Positions 30,717 to 42,663 of a stretch of 64,000 bases of DNA are shown here, in pieces (within the stretch, counting starts at the first letter, position 1; each line of letters starts with the position of its first letter). The translations under genes were made by a program, and so were the position numbers. Where the stretch lies: assembly GCF_016802725.1 (NCBI RefSeq), contig NW_024105253.1:19700-83699 (forward strand). Direction: 5' to 3'. The notes under the pieces are model-generated. The model was not told the origin of the DNA. It saw nothing but the letters and a program-made list of their open reading frames with translations, and searched no databases. This stretch comes from Solenopsis invicta. Lineage: Eukaryota > Arthropoda > Insecta > Hymenoptera > Formicidae.

Positions 30717-30964
30717 TGTTGGTAATTAAATTGAGTTTTAGCGTTCCTGTCGCGAGATATTATGAATTAAAGAATTACTTGAACAAGAGATAACAACTTT
30801 TTAATCTTGCAAGAGAAAGATACAGAGAAACAACAACGTTGCTAAATAATACATAAATTACATGAAATTAAACACTTAAACAGAAGACATTGCTTCTTGT
30901 ATATCTAACAACTTATCGTTGATATAAAGTGTTTCTCGAGATCGCATATTAATTAATATTACCA
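30717..30964 (-). repeat. 5' LTR of the Copia element (248 bp)
   Basis: The + strand runs from TGTTGGTAATTAA to ATATTACCA. The left boundary is set by the primer site and the right by loss of similarity to the other LTR after ATTACCAATA. Confidence 0.85.
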
Positions 30965-31297
30965 ATAAATTCAATAATATAATAATATCACACTATTAAC
31001 CTCTTTATGTATATAACAGTTATTATGTCTGTAACTGTCAACACGATCTCCGCTATGACAGCCGTTCACGAAGTTAGCACAGCGATAGAACCAATCAGCA
31101 CTTCGGAAAAGCGACAATAATAAATTCGATAATTCGAGAATCGATGCAATACATTTTTTCAGAAAGGAGCTAGCACGCACGCGCGCTAACGCGCGCGCTT
31201 TCAAAGCTATAGATTTTATTTTTTAATCATTATTATTATATTTTATTTCTTTTATAATATTTAATTAAATATAATTATATATGACACATTATTTTAA
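30965..31297. other. Spacer with a GC-rich patch
   Basis: No gene. A Cys-poor frame at 30971-31204 has no recognisable content. A GCGCGC-rich patch (CGCGCGCTAACGCGCGCGC) near 31160-31195 is flanked by AT-rich DNA. Confidence 0.5.
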
Positions 31298-32412
31298 AAT
31301 CTATACTAAAAGAGATAATGTTTAGTTAAAGAAATTTTTATTCTTAAAACACAAAGTGTCATAATACCATGTAAAATTCACCCATTAATAAAATAATCTT
31401 CAAACTCACGATCAATTTCATTCTTAATATTTTTCGTCTTTTATTTATCAATCTGTACCTTTTCCACCTTCGTTAATTCCTTTTTACTTTTTATTTTTTT
31501 TCTATTTTCACTCTCACAATGCTTCCTTCTTTTTTTTTCATTATTTTTCACCTCATCGTTTCTCTATCTTTATTGCACACTTTTTAAAATTTTTACTAAA
31601 AGAGAAATTGTTCGATTAAAGAAATTTTCATTTCTATAACACAAAATCTCAAAATATGATATAATATTTACCCATTATTAAAAAAAAATCCTTAAACTTG
31701 TGTTCGATTCCACTTTTAATTTGTTCTGTCTTATTTAAAAATCTGTATTTTCTCCGCCTTTTTTAATTCCTTTTTCCCTGTTTATTTTATTTTTATTTTA
31801 CACTCTCACGATTCTTCCTCCTTTTTTCTTATATTATTTCGTTCCTCTTCGTTCCCCTTTATTGCACATTTTTAAAATCTGTACTAAAAGGATAATGTTT
31901 GGTTGAAGAAATTTTTATTTTTATAATATAAAATGTCAAAATATCATGTAATATTCCTCCTTTTATTAAAAAAAGACCATCAAATTTGAGTTTAATTGCA
32001 TTCTTAATTTTTTTCGTTCTGTATTTAAAAATTTTTACTTTCTCCGACTTCTTTAATTCCTTTCTCCTTTCTATTTTTTGTCTATTTTACACTCTTACAA
32101 TTCTTCCTCCTTTCGTCTTACATTATTTCATTCCTTTTCGTTTATTTACCTTCATTGCACATTTTTAAAATCTGTACTAAAAAAGATAATGTTCGATTAA
32201 AAAAATTTTTATTCCTGGAACACAAAATGTCAAAATATGATATGATATTTACCAGTAATTAAATAAATCTTCAAACTCGCGTTTAATTGCATTTTTAATT
32301 TTGTTCGTTCTTTATTTAATAATAATCACTTTCTCCACTCTCTTTAATTCCTTTCTTCCATCTATCTTTTTTTCTATTTTATATTCTCACAATTCTTCTT
32401 CCTTCCTTCTTA
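31298..32412. repeat. Satellite-like tandem repeat, four ~290-bp units
   Basis: Units begin near 31298, 31584, 31872 and 32166 with TAAAATYTRTACTAAAARRGA and contain RAATTTTTATT, ACACAAARTGTC, CCCATTAATAAA-like and TTTAATTCCTTTYT words in the same order. They are T-rich with Pyr-rich strands and about 75-85% alike by eye. The fourth unit stops where the Tc1 element starts. Confidence 0.85.
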
Positions 32413-32464
32413 CGTTATACACTACTCAAAAGAAAATAGGGAACACTTTCCAGACACCAAAAAT

Positions 32465-33130
32465 TAGGCTATTTTCAAATGACTGTAACTCGGTGAAAAA
32501 TCATCGTAGATAAAAAATAAAAAAAGCATTTTGAAGCTTGAAGATCCAACTTTAACGCTCTATCAGCAGATTTTCAAAATTCTTTTAACTTCCTTGTCTT
32601 ATGCAGTAAAAAAGCACACCCTGTTTTGTTCCTTAAAATTTCGTATCTTTGACACTTTGCAGCTCGACCAACAAATTTTTTTCGAACAATTCAAGTAAAG
32701 CTTCATAAACTACAACATTTTGCCTACAAAATGCTTTTTTTAAAATTTCTCTACGATTTTTTTTGACCGAGTTACGCTACTTTGAAGCTAAACCTGCATT
32801 TTTTACAAATGATATCCGTACTCCGTGAAAAATCATCGTAGACAAAAAATCAAAAAACCATTTTAAAGCTCGAAGTTCCAGCTTTAACATGCTGTTAATG
32901 GTTTTCAAAAATTTTCTCAATTTCTTAGTACTATGCCCCAAAAAAGATACACTGTTTTTTCCTTAAAATAACGTATTTTTAACAGCCTGTAGCTCAATAA
33001 AAAAATTTTTCTCGACAAATCCAATGCAAGTGCCATAAAGTATGACATTTTCTCTACAAAATGCTTTTTTTAAAGTTTTCTCTACGATTTTTTTTGACCG
33101 AGTTACAAGACTTTGAAGATATACATTTTT
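32465..33130. repeat. Diverged tandem duplication inside the Tc1 terminal repeat
   Basis: Two units of about 330 bases (near 32480-32800 and 32815-33120). Each has GTGAAAAATCATCGTAGA, a TTTTAAAGCT/TTTGAAGCTTGAAG word, a TTTTGTTCC or TTTTTTCC TTAAAAT word, and TTTTTTGACCGAGTTAC. They are mirrored in the right arm and in the derivative at 53062-55149. Confidence 0.75.
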
Positions 33131-33228
33131 TACAGTACATTTTTCCGAAAAATGACGTCTACCGCCGACATTAGCATTACCCAATGTGCACCACGTGGAG
33201 GTTGTCGGTCGGATTTTTGCACATCGTG

Positions 33229-33231
33229 TGT

Positions 33232-33286
<55 letters not shown>
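33229..33286. repeat. (TG)n microsatellite in the left Tc1 arm
   Basis: A TG tract of about 28 copies, much shorter than its partner at 35254-35394. Confidence 0.9.
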
Positions 33287-33293
<7 letters not shown>

Positions 33294-33392
33294 CACAGCA
33301 GAGATAAGGACCCCGCAGTTCGTCACTTCTGCAGTATTTAATGACTCCAAACCCTCTCTGCTGTGTGTGTATGCGCTCGCGCGCATGAGAGT

Positions 33393-33984
33393 TCAATAGT
33401 GTGTATTTCCTCCTCTCTGATCAATTACTGCTTGCAAGCGTTCTCGCATATTTATACATCTTGCAATACGATCTTGCGGAATGTTGTGCCAAATTTCCGT
33501 TAAAATTTCTCCCAATTCTTCTAAATTTCGCGGCTGTTCCTCGCGACGCCTTAATCGTCGTTCCATTTCATCCCAAATGTGCTCGATTGGATTTAAGTCC
33601 GGGCTATTGGCGGGATGATTTAACAGTCTAATTGCGTGTCGTTGAAAAAAACGTCGCGTTATATTCGCCGTATGAGGTCGAGCGTTGTCCTGCATAAAAA
33701 TAAAGTTCCGACAGGTTCGATTTAATAGCAAAACGTGTGGTCGTAGAATATCGTTGATATAACGAACACCCGTCATTGCCGGAGGTGGCAGGATCACTAG
33801 ATCACTTCGTCTTGTAAGTGATATACACCCCCACACCATCACGGAACCGCCGTTGTAGGATCGTATTGGCATAACGCAACGTCGATCATAGCGTTCATTT
33901 CGTCGATGCCAAGTACGTATACGAGCATCATTGCCATAAAGGCAAAAACATGATTCGTCGGAGAAATATACATTTCTCCAATCC
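33393..33984 (-). pseudogene. Tc1 transposase C-terminal part, inverted duplicate
   Basis: Encodes the same residues as 34560-35151 on the other strand, from about SDESCFCLYG to the terminal GGNTHY. The frame starting at 33872 (159 residues) is identical in sequence to the C-terminal 159 residues of the complete enzyme. It lacks the DNA-binding domains. Confidence 0.92.
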
Positions 33985-34137
33985 TGTGAACTGTAAACAT
34001 ATAGTCGTCTTAGTCTAAAAAAAATCTCTTTTTAGACAAAGATGACCATATGTAAACATTGCATGCTCAATACAATAAAATTTTGTTTAGTACGCCGGCG
34101 ATTCTCGCAGTGTGATAAGCGACACGGAATTTTCAAA

Positions 34138-35151
34138 ATGCCGCGTAGACATTTATCGGCCGTAGAAGTTGCACGCATAATTGCGCTTTTGCAACAAGGT
34201 TTTAGTATGCGTTATGTGGCGCAAGGTATTGGTGCATCTGTGTCCGTAGTGAGTAGAGCTTGGTTACGATATCAAGACACGGGAAATTACACGAGACGTG
34301 AAGGTAGTGGTCGTTCTCGATTAACGACAAATAGACAAGATCGAGCCATTGTTCGTTATGCATTAGAAAGACGAATAATTACCGCAAGAAACATTCGTAA
34401 TGACATTCATTTGCGCCATGTGTGCGAACAAACAATTCGCAATCGTTTGAGAGAAGCCGGTCTTCGTTCTCGTGTTCGTGCACAAGTACCAAGACTCACA
34501 CTCGTACATCGCCAAGTACGTTATCAATTTGCGCGCGATCACATAAATTGGACCGCTAGGGATTGGAGAAATGTATATTTCTCCGACGAATCATGTTTTT
34601 GCCTTTATGGCAATGATGCTCGTATACGTACTTGGCATCGACGAAATGAACGCTATGATCGACGTTGCGTTATGCCAATACGATCCTACAACGGCGGTTC
34701 CGTGATGGTGTGGGGGTGTATATCACTTACAAGACGAAGTGATCTAGTGATCCTGCCACCTCCGGCAATGACGGGTGTTCGTTATATCAACGATATTCTA
34801 CGACCACACGTTTTGCTATTAAATCGAACCTGTCGGAACTTTATTTTTATGCAGGACAACGCTCGACCTCATACGGCGAATATAACGCGACGTTTTTTTC
34901 AACGACACGCAATTAGACTGTTAAATCATCCCGCCAATAGCCCGGACTTAAATCCAATCGAGCACATTTGGGATGAAATGGAACGACGATTAAGGCGTCG
35001 CGAGGAACAGCCGCGAAATTTAGAAGAATTGGGAGAAATTTTAACGGAAATTTGGCACAACATTCCGCAAGATCGTATTGCAAGATGTATAAATATGCGA
35101 GAACGCTTGCAAGCAGTAATTGATCAGAGAGGAGGAAATACACACTATTGA
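34138..35151 (+). CDS. Tc1-family transposase, intact (337 aa)
   Basis: Starts at the ATG 34138 (MPRRHLSAVEVARIIALLQ); the frame is open from 34042 but without a better start. Helix-turn-helix domains lie at about residues 5-110 (GASVSVVSRAWLRYQDTG, GSGRSRLTT). The catalytic triad is Asp in YFSDESCF, Asp in FMQDNARPHT and Glu in NSPDLNPIEHIWDE, the last two separated by 34 residues (DD34E). GGSVMVWG is the usual Gly-rich box. Full length, no stop. It catalyses cut-and-paste transposition at TA in this family. Confidence 0.96.
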   Translation: MPRRHLSAVEVARIIALLQQGFSMRYVAQGIGASVSVVSRAWLRYQDTGNYTRREGSGRSRLTTNRQDRAIVRYALERRIITARNIRNDIHLRHVCEQTIRNRLREAGLRSRVRAQVPRLTLVHRQVRYQFARDHINWTARDWRNVYFSDESCFCLYGNDARIRTWHRRNERYDRRCVMPIRSYNGGSVMVWGCISLTRRSDLVILPPPAMTGVRYINDILRPHVLLLNRTCRNFIFMQDNARPHTANITRRFFQRHAIRLLNHPANSPDLNPIEHIWDEMERRLRRREEQPRNLEELGEILTEIWHNIPQDRIARCINMRERLQAVIDQRGGNTHY

Positions 35152-35252
35152 ACTCTCATGCGCGCGAGCGCATACACACACAGCAGAGAGGGTTTGGAGT
35201 CATTAAATACTGCAGAAGTGACGAACTGCGGGGTCCTTATCTCTGCTGTGAT

Positions 35253-35394
<142 letters not shown>

Positions 35395-36202
35395 GATGTG
35401 CAAAAATCCGACCGACAACCTCCACGTGGTGCACATTGGGTAATGCTAATGTCGGCGGTAGACGTCATTTTTCGGAAAAATGTACTGTAAAAAATGTATA
35501 TCTTCAAAGTCTTGTAACTCGGTCAAAAAAAATCGTAGAGAAAACTTTAAAAAAAGCATTTTGTAGAGAAAATGTCATACTTTATGGCACTTGCATTGGA
35601 TTTGTCGAGAAAAATTTTTTTATTGAGCTACAGGCTGTTAAAAATACGTTATTTTAAGGAAAAAACAGTGTATCTTTTTTGGGGCATAGTACTAAGAAAT
35701 TGAGAAAATTTTTGAAAACCATTAACAGCATGTTAAAGCTGAAACTTCGAGCTTTAAAATGGTTTTTTGATTTTTTGTTTACGATGATTTTTCACGGAGT
35801 ACGGATATCATTTGTAAAAAATGCAGGTTTAGCTTCAAAGTAGCGTAACTCGGTCAAAAAAAATCGTAGAGAAATTTTAAAAAAAGCATTTTGTAGGCAA
35901 AATGTTGTAGTTTATGAAGCTTTACTTGAATTGTTCGAAAAAAATTTGTTGGTCGAGCTGCAAAGTGTCAAAAATACGAAATTTTAAGGAACAAAACAGG
36001 GTGTGCTTTTTTACTGCATAAGACAAGGAAGTTAAAAGAATTTTGAAAATCTGCTGATAGAGCGTTAAAGTTGGATCTTCAAGCTTCAAAATGCTTTTTT
36101 TATTTTTTATCTACGATGATTTTTCACCGAGTTACAGTCATTTGAAAATAGCCTAATTTTTGGTGTCTGGAAAGTGTTCCCTATTTTCTTTTGAGTAGTG
36201 TA

Positions 36203-37240
36203 TAATTATATATTATTATATATACATTAATATAAATATAAACATATTTGATATATAATTAAATATAATTAAATATTTAATTATACAGGGTGAGCTATTT
36301 GAATTTATCACCCCAAATATTTCCGTTTTCTTGCATTTTACAAGAAAATGTTTCAGACAAAAGTTGTATGGTTTCAAGGGGGTCATAAGATGGTGTCATT
36401 AATTTGACCTTGAATAGTTGCTTGAAGGTCACGTGAAGGGCACCTCCAATTTTTTTAATAGGACTACCAACTTTTTATTACATATTCTTGTAGTTTATCT
36501 TGAGATCTTTCCAAAACACTACAAGAAAGTTTATTTTCGTTGAGTACTTTTTGAGTTGTGAGTTTTGAAAGTTACGGTGTACTGTAACTTTTAAGCGTCA
36601 CAACTCGGAAAGTACTTAACAAAAATAAACTTTTTTGTAGTGCTTTCAAAAAAACTCGAAATAAACTACAAAAATATGCAATAAGAGATACAATGTTAGA
36701 GTATCGGTAGTTCCCTAATTAAAGTGTATCAGTACTTCCCTAACATTCTATATTTTTTTATTGCATTTTCTTGTAGTCAATTTTGAGAGCTTTCCAAAAC
36801 ACTATAAATAAGTTTATTTTTGTTAAAGATTTTCCCAGTTATGACGCTTGAAAGTTACAGTACAACGTAACTTTGAAGCTTCACAACTCAGAAGGTAATC
36901 AACAAAAATGACCTTTCTTATAGTGTTTTGGAAAGATCTCGAGATAAACTACAAGAATATGTAATAAAAAGTAGGTAGTCCCATTAAAAAAATTGGAGGT
37001 GTCCTTCACGTGACCTTCAAGCAACTATTCAAGGTCAAATTAATGACACCATCTTATGACCCCCTTGAAACCATACAACTTTTGTCTGAAACATTTTCTT
37101 GTAAAATGCAAGGAAACGGAAATATTTGGGGTAATAAATTCAAATAGCTCACCCTGTATAATTAAATATTTAATTATATATCAAATATGTTCATATTTAT
37201 ATTAATGTATATATAATAATATATAATTATATATCAAATA
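36203..37240. repeat. AT-rich palindrome around a MITE
   Basis: The AT-rich flanks of the MITE (36203-36285 and 37157-37240) are themselves inverse copies, for example ATATTTAATTATA and CATTAATATAAATAT, so the palindrome extends about 80 bases beyond each MITE end. Confidence 0.7.
36286..37156. mobile_element. Foldback MITE (871 bp)
   Basis: Ends CAGGGTGAGCTATTTGAATT and its inverse, TA next to both. The outer arms (about 36286-36560) pair with 36890-37156. The inner part repeats the module TATTCTTGTAGTTTATCTTGAG...TTTTCGTTGAGTACTTT several times in alternating orientation. This module is shared with the MITE at 9217-9982. No coding frame. Confidence 0.85.
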
Positions 37241-37750
37241 TGTCCGTGATTTTTGTATATAATTGTATATAATTATATATATAATCGTACATAATTATGT
37301 ATAATTATATATAATGACTACATGATTTTTTTCACTGAATTATACAACATTGAAGCAAAAAAGGCCATTTTTGCTTTGGTGTTGCCTAACTCAGTGAAAA
37401 AAAAAATCGTACAATGCTCATCAAAAACGCAAATTGAAGGTAAAAATCCACGCTTTCGAATGCTGTAACCCGCATTTGCGTGCAATTTTTATTTTGCGTC
37501 GTAGTGTTTTGCAAAATTTGTAAAATATTTTGAGATTTGCGGTATTCCCATTTAAATCCGTGTAACTTTGTAAACAATTTGTAAATTGTTTAATGACTTA
37601 GCAATTTCAAAACTAGCGATTTCAAGCTTTAAAATGCTATTTAAAAAATTTTTTTACGATTATTTTTGACAAAGTTACTCTCTCTTGAATTACGCCTATT
37701 TTTCGGAGTCAGAATAGGTGTTCATATTATTTTATCCAACTCTGTATGTA
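37241..37750. other. AT-rich segment with small inverted repeat
   Basis: No gene. An inverted pair GATTTTTTTCACTGA / TCAGTGAAAAAAAAAATC lies at 37326-37411. Words such as TTGACAAAGTTACTC resemble parts of the Tc1 terminal repeat, so this may be an old relative. Confidence 0.45.
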
Positions 37751-37752
37751 TA

Positions 37753-38166
37753 CGATGGTTGCCCTAAAAGTAATGCCCCACATTTTTTTTCTTAAAAATT
37801 ATTTATTCTACAAAAATTAAATTTACACATATGAAATAATGATGTTTTATCTACTCACTCTATTTTTACACATAATCTCCTTCAAGTTCTATTGCCTTCC
37901 TCCAGCGATTCACTAGGGCAAGTAGGACCTGTCGGTACACTGTAAAAACAGACGTGTTATTATGTGTGTTAAAACAACACACAATTCACTAATTTGTTTG
38001 ATGTGTTTAAACAATACAACTTATGTTTAAACCGCATAGATGTGTTGAAACGACACACCAGTTCTGTGTTACAAACATCATTCTTTCATATGTGTAAATT
38101 TCATTTTTGTAGAATTAATAATTTTTGAAAAAAAAATGTAAGGCATTACTTTTTGGGCAACCCTCG
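37753..38166 (-). mobile_element. Mariner remnant (414 bp)
   Basis: Terminal inverted repeats CGATGGTTGCCCTAAAAGTAATG and its near inverse (GGGTTGCCC AAAAAGTAATGCC), with TA on both sides. The minus strand keeps the transposase C-terminus LLALVNRWRKAIELEGDYV and stop near 37873-37945. The inner 37940-38090 is unrelated sequence with GTGTGTTAAAACAACACACA palindromic words. Confidence 0.8.
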
Positions 38167-38257
38167 TAATTATACAAAAATTTTTTATTGTATAGGTTTC
38201 TAGATTTCAATAACGAAGAAGTAAGAGAAATTGCTGCAGTCAAAACCTCTTTGTATA

Positions 38258-38480
38258 ATGTTATACCAACGACATCAATTTATTTGGTATATTTGTGCAA
38301 ACTTAGTTGCATTACTTTGTGTTTCTGTACATACCTGGGAATTTAATGATACTCATATTCAAACATTGTCTGCTTATGGTATTGCTTCGAAAGCTAATGT
38401 TCTTAACTCAACAACATGCGGAAAAGAATTGCAAGACTTTCGAGACGCTATTGATCAACGGATATTATGGAGTTTAAAAA
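38258..38480 (+). CDS. NRF-6-like exon 1 (first coding exon)
   Basis: ATG at 38258 followed by a signal peptide and NSTTCGKELQDFRDAID...WSLK. Donor GTAAGT at 38481, phase 1. Possible acceptors TATAG (38195) or CTAG (38204) upstream suggest an earlier non-coding exon. Confidence 0.88.
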
Positions 38481-41400
38481 GTAAGTGAAATTATTAATCA
38501 TAATTATTTCAATATTATTTTCTCTAGTTAAATAATAAACAACAATAATTTGGATAGGCATATTTAATAACAATTTTCTCGAAAACGAGACGGTAAAGTA
38601 ATTCGAAATTTCATATAAAAAAATAAAGTACATTAATAAACACATTAGCTTATATTACAAAAATATTACAGTAATGGTGTTATCTTTGAAATTTTTTATA
38701 CATTTTTTATAATTCCTTAGAACTCCGGCTTTATGACAGTATTTCCAAATTGATCGACATAAGTCTATGTGATTCTTAATGTTAAACTAAATTTTTATAA
38801 TCTCCAACTTATTTGAAGATTTGAACTGTGCGCCGCTTGTTCGTCAGACATGAAATACAGTTATAAAGCAAATGAAATTATTATATACAGTCATGAAGTT
38901 AATGAAATTATTTTGTGCGTGCGTGTGCGCGCGTGTGTATATGTGTGTGTGTATATAGGGTGTTCCAAAATGGTCAGACAAATTTTTTTTAGTACTCGTA
39001 AATTTGGCCAATGAGAGTCAGCGCGGGTATAAGTGCGCAAATGTTTATTTCTTATTGAAATACAATTTTAATGTGTTTATTTCATAACGAATTACAATTA
39101 CCACGAATGTTTCGACTTATTTTGAGTCATCTTCAGCGCAATATATATAAACGATTATAATCGTCATCAGTCAGCAGAAAACGAGAGGACGTCACATCAC
39201 CAATGGTTTGCCAGGTCCGCAGTGGCATATTTTCCCGTGGCAGTGTTCGAAGGAAATGATACTTCTCTATCCAATCATTGTATGTTTTTTTTTAGAGATG
39301 ATTAATAATTACCTTAATTGGCTATATTTGCGTGACTCACCCATTTTTAACTGATGAGGACTACTAAAGCCTTGGATAAAATGTTGTCTTATAAGAATAA
39401 TTTCAATTCTCTTGTCAAAGTATACACTCACAAAAGAAACATGTTCACTGTCTCAAGTCAGAATGTATACTGACTGTGTAAATCTCGTTATTTGAATTCT
39501 AACGTCTTGCTTCAACGCCACACGCAAAGACTAGCAGTCGGGGATATACAAATAAAAATAAATACAATACATAAATACGGACTGAAAGATAATATAAAAA
39601 CAAATGAATCGTTGAATAAATAACTGAGTATAAACTTATCGGCGAATCATTATGTAATCAACTATTACAATTAACATCAAAGCTTGTCATGTTAAATAAA
39701 AATAAACAGTAAAATTAATAAACAGTGAATAAACAGTAAAATTAAGGCGAGTCGATTATTATAAACAGAATGAGTACACGAACGAGGGAATATATGCAGG
39801 CGAGTCAACTGTTGCAAATAACATGAATCAGAATTTATATTAATTCTGTTACAATAGTGAGAAATACGCATGATGTAAGCAATCGGTATCTGTTTGCAAA
39901 TTAAGGCTGTTATTTGGTAGTTGTATGTGTAATATTTCTGAACCGCCTGCCCAACAAACGCTCATTGTCTAAGATTTTTATGTTCTCCCTATTGAATTTG
40001 TTGTAATTGAGTCTGCATTCGGTGATTACAGAGTGATTGTTGGTATTCCACTTAATATGGTTACGATGTTCAGTGATTCTTATTTTTAATTTTCGGCCAG
40101 TTTGCCCTACGTATGACGCATCGCAGTCTTTACACATAATCTTGTAAACTACATTTTTCTTCAGGTTTTTTGGGAAAACATCTTTCTGTACTTTAATAAA
40201 TCTGCTCAATTTATTAAGACTAAAAAAAGTTTATACATTACATTTGTTTGTGATAGTCTTGAATTTATCAGAAATTGAAGGAATGTATGGTAGCAAAAAC
40301 CATTGAGCTCTATTATTTGTTGTGTCAATATCTGTGTTAGCGTCCATCTAATCAATTGTCTTTTGATAAGAGATTTAAGGCGGCTGTTTATTGTCTTGAA
40401 GATAAATTCAGCAGGATATTCATTGGTTAGAAGAATATTTACAATAAGCTCAATATTCTTACTGTGAAATATAGGGTCAGATAATAAAAACGCTCTGTCA
40501 ACTATTCCCATAATTGTCCCTCTTTTTTGAGACAAGGGGTGAACCGATAAAAAATTTAAGTATCTTCCAGAGAACGTAGGCTTGTGATATCAATAAAAAA
40601 TTAGAATATCCTCGTTCTTGATAATGGTAATGTCCAAAAAGTTTATCCTATCACCCTCTATTTCCAGTGTAAACTGCATTCTGGGGTGAAAAAAATTGAA
40701 CGTCTTCAACGTAAGATCAATAAGATTCTCTGAAACTGCCATCACCATGTCGTTAACATATTTAAAATAAAAGGGTGGATGTGCTCCAATTTTATCTAGG
40801 GCCCAAGTTTCCAGATCCTGCATAACAAGGTCCGCAATCACAGGTGACAACGGAGATCCCGAATTTTTGCTTAAAAATTATTCCCGAAGCTAAAGTAGGT
40901 CGAATCAAGAACAAGTTGTATCCCCATTAAAAATTCTTGTTTTAGGATGTTGCAAGTGTCCCTAAAATATTTCCACCTATTAGAGATGCTTTCTAAAGCT
41001 AAATCTATAAGTATATTTGTAAATAACGATACAACATCTAATGAAATTAATTTGTGACCTGGCTCTAAACGTTTACTCTTCAAGGACTAATTCAAAACTG
41101 TTGTTTATCTTGCTTGGGGCCTCCGGAATTCCCTCGTTCGTGTATTCATTATAATAATCGATAACTTGCCTTAATTTTACTATTTTCTATTTATTCATTT
41201 ATTTTTATTTAACATGACAAGCTTTGATGTTAATTGTAATAGTCGAATCGCCGATGAGTTAATTTATTCTCAGTTATTTATTCAACGACTCATTTGTTTT
41301 TATATTATCTTTTAGTCCGTATTTATGTATTTATTTTGATTTGTATATTCCCAACTGCTTGTCTTTGCGTATGGCGTTGAAGCAAGCCATTAGAATCCAA

Positions 41401-42143
41401 ATAACGAGATTTATATAGTCAATATCAAGAGGCGCGGTCGCGTCTTGTGCCAATTAAAAAAAAAAAAGCGAAAAAGACCGAGCGCCTCTTTTACGCGAGT
41501 CAGCAAGTTCAAGCATAACGAGATTAACAGATCTCAGTAACGGCTGAACCGATCAAGTTCTGAGTAGTCTCAATCGATAGCTTGGGAACGAATTGCATAA
41601 TAAAGGTGTTTTAATTTTTTCTCTCCGTGCCTTACGAGTGGAGATATCGCGATGCAATTCTAAGTTTTCGACATTTTTGCGTTAAGAAACGTCATTGATT
41701 TCATCATCATTATCGTTGTCGTCGTCGCCCTCAAGAATTCTCCCTTTCACATTTTTGACACAGAGTGGTGCTGACATACATTAGTATGCGATTGTGGTGT
41801 ACTTGTGGTGTATGTGGTGTAGTACTTCTTGACATTATGGCCGCCGTGACAGGTTTTCTAACCTAATTATGCCTCAATCGTCAACAATAATAATCTCGGT
41901 TCGCGGAGCAGTCCGATACTTTTTTTAATCAATTTGTCCGTTTCGTCGTGTAAAACCGCGTCGATTTGATCGATCGAGTCTATTCATCAATCAATAGAAA
42001 GTCGCAGGTAAGTTATTATCGAGGACAGCACGTAGTATATTAGTGGTGGTCGACGACGGGGAACGACGACGGCGATAACGACGACGGCGATAATGACGAC
42101 GACGACAGGAAACGACGCGCGGTGACGGCGACGACGGCGACGA

Positions 42144-42189
<46 letters not shown>

Positions 42190-42563
42190 AGCGACGACGA
42201 CGACGGCGACGGCGACGACGACGGCGACGACGCGCGGTAACGACGGCGACGCGCGATGACAACGACGCGCGGTAACGACGACGACGACGACGGCGACGGC
42301 AACAATAACGACGCGCGATAACGACGACGACGACGACGGTGACGGCGACGATGACGGTGACAATGCGCGATAACGACGACGACGGCAACGACAGCGACGG
42401 CAACGGCGACGGCGACGGTGACGATGACGACGGCAACGGCGACGGCGACGGTGACGATGACGACGGCAACGGCGACGGCGACGGTGACGACGGCAACGGC
42501 GACGACGACGGTGACGACGCGCGATAACGACGACGACGGCGACGACACGCGGTAACGACAACA

Positions 42564-42615
<52 letters not shown>

Positions 42616-42617
42616 AT

Positions 42618-42663
<46 letters not shown>

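Larger units (their letters stand above)
26566..30964 (-). mobile_element. Copia LTR retrotransposon, degenerate
   Basis: Minus strand: 5' LTR 30964-30717, primer site 30714-30702, gag 30640-29915, protease about 29875-29402, integrase 29280-28120, RT 28119-27000, RNase H to 26718, polypurine tract about 26686-26674, 3' LTR remnant 26671-26566. The order protease-integrase-RT-RNase H is diagnostic for Copia. The 3' LTR is cut by mariner copy 2 and a deletion. The two LTRs differ at about 2 of 102 comparable positions, so the insertion is fairly young although the coding part already has several stops. Confidence 0.93.

Noticed and set aside
42040..42564. Long Arg/Ser/Val- and Asp/Gly-rich open frames on both strands
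   Set aside because: They are products of the (GAC)n/(GGC)n repeat; stops are lacking because of the repeat unit, and no domain is present.
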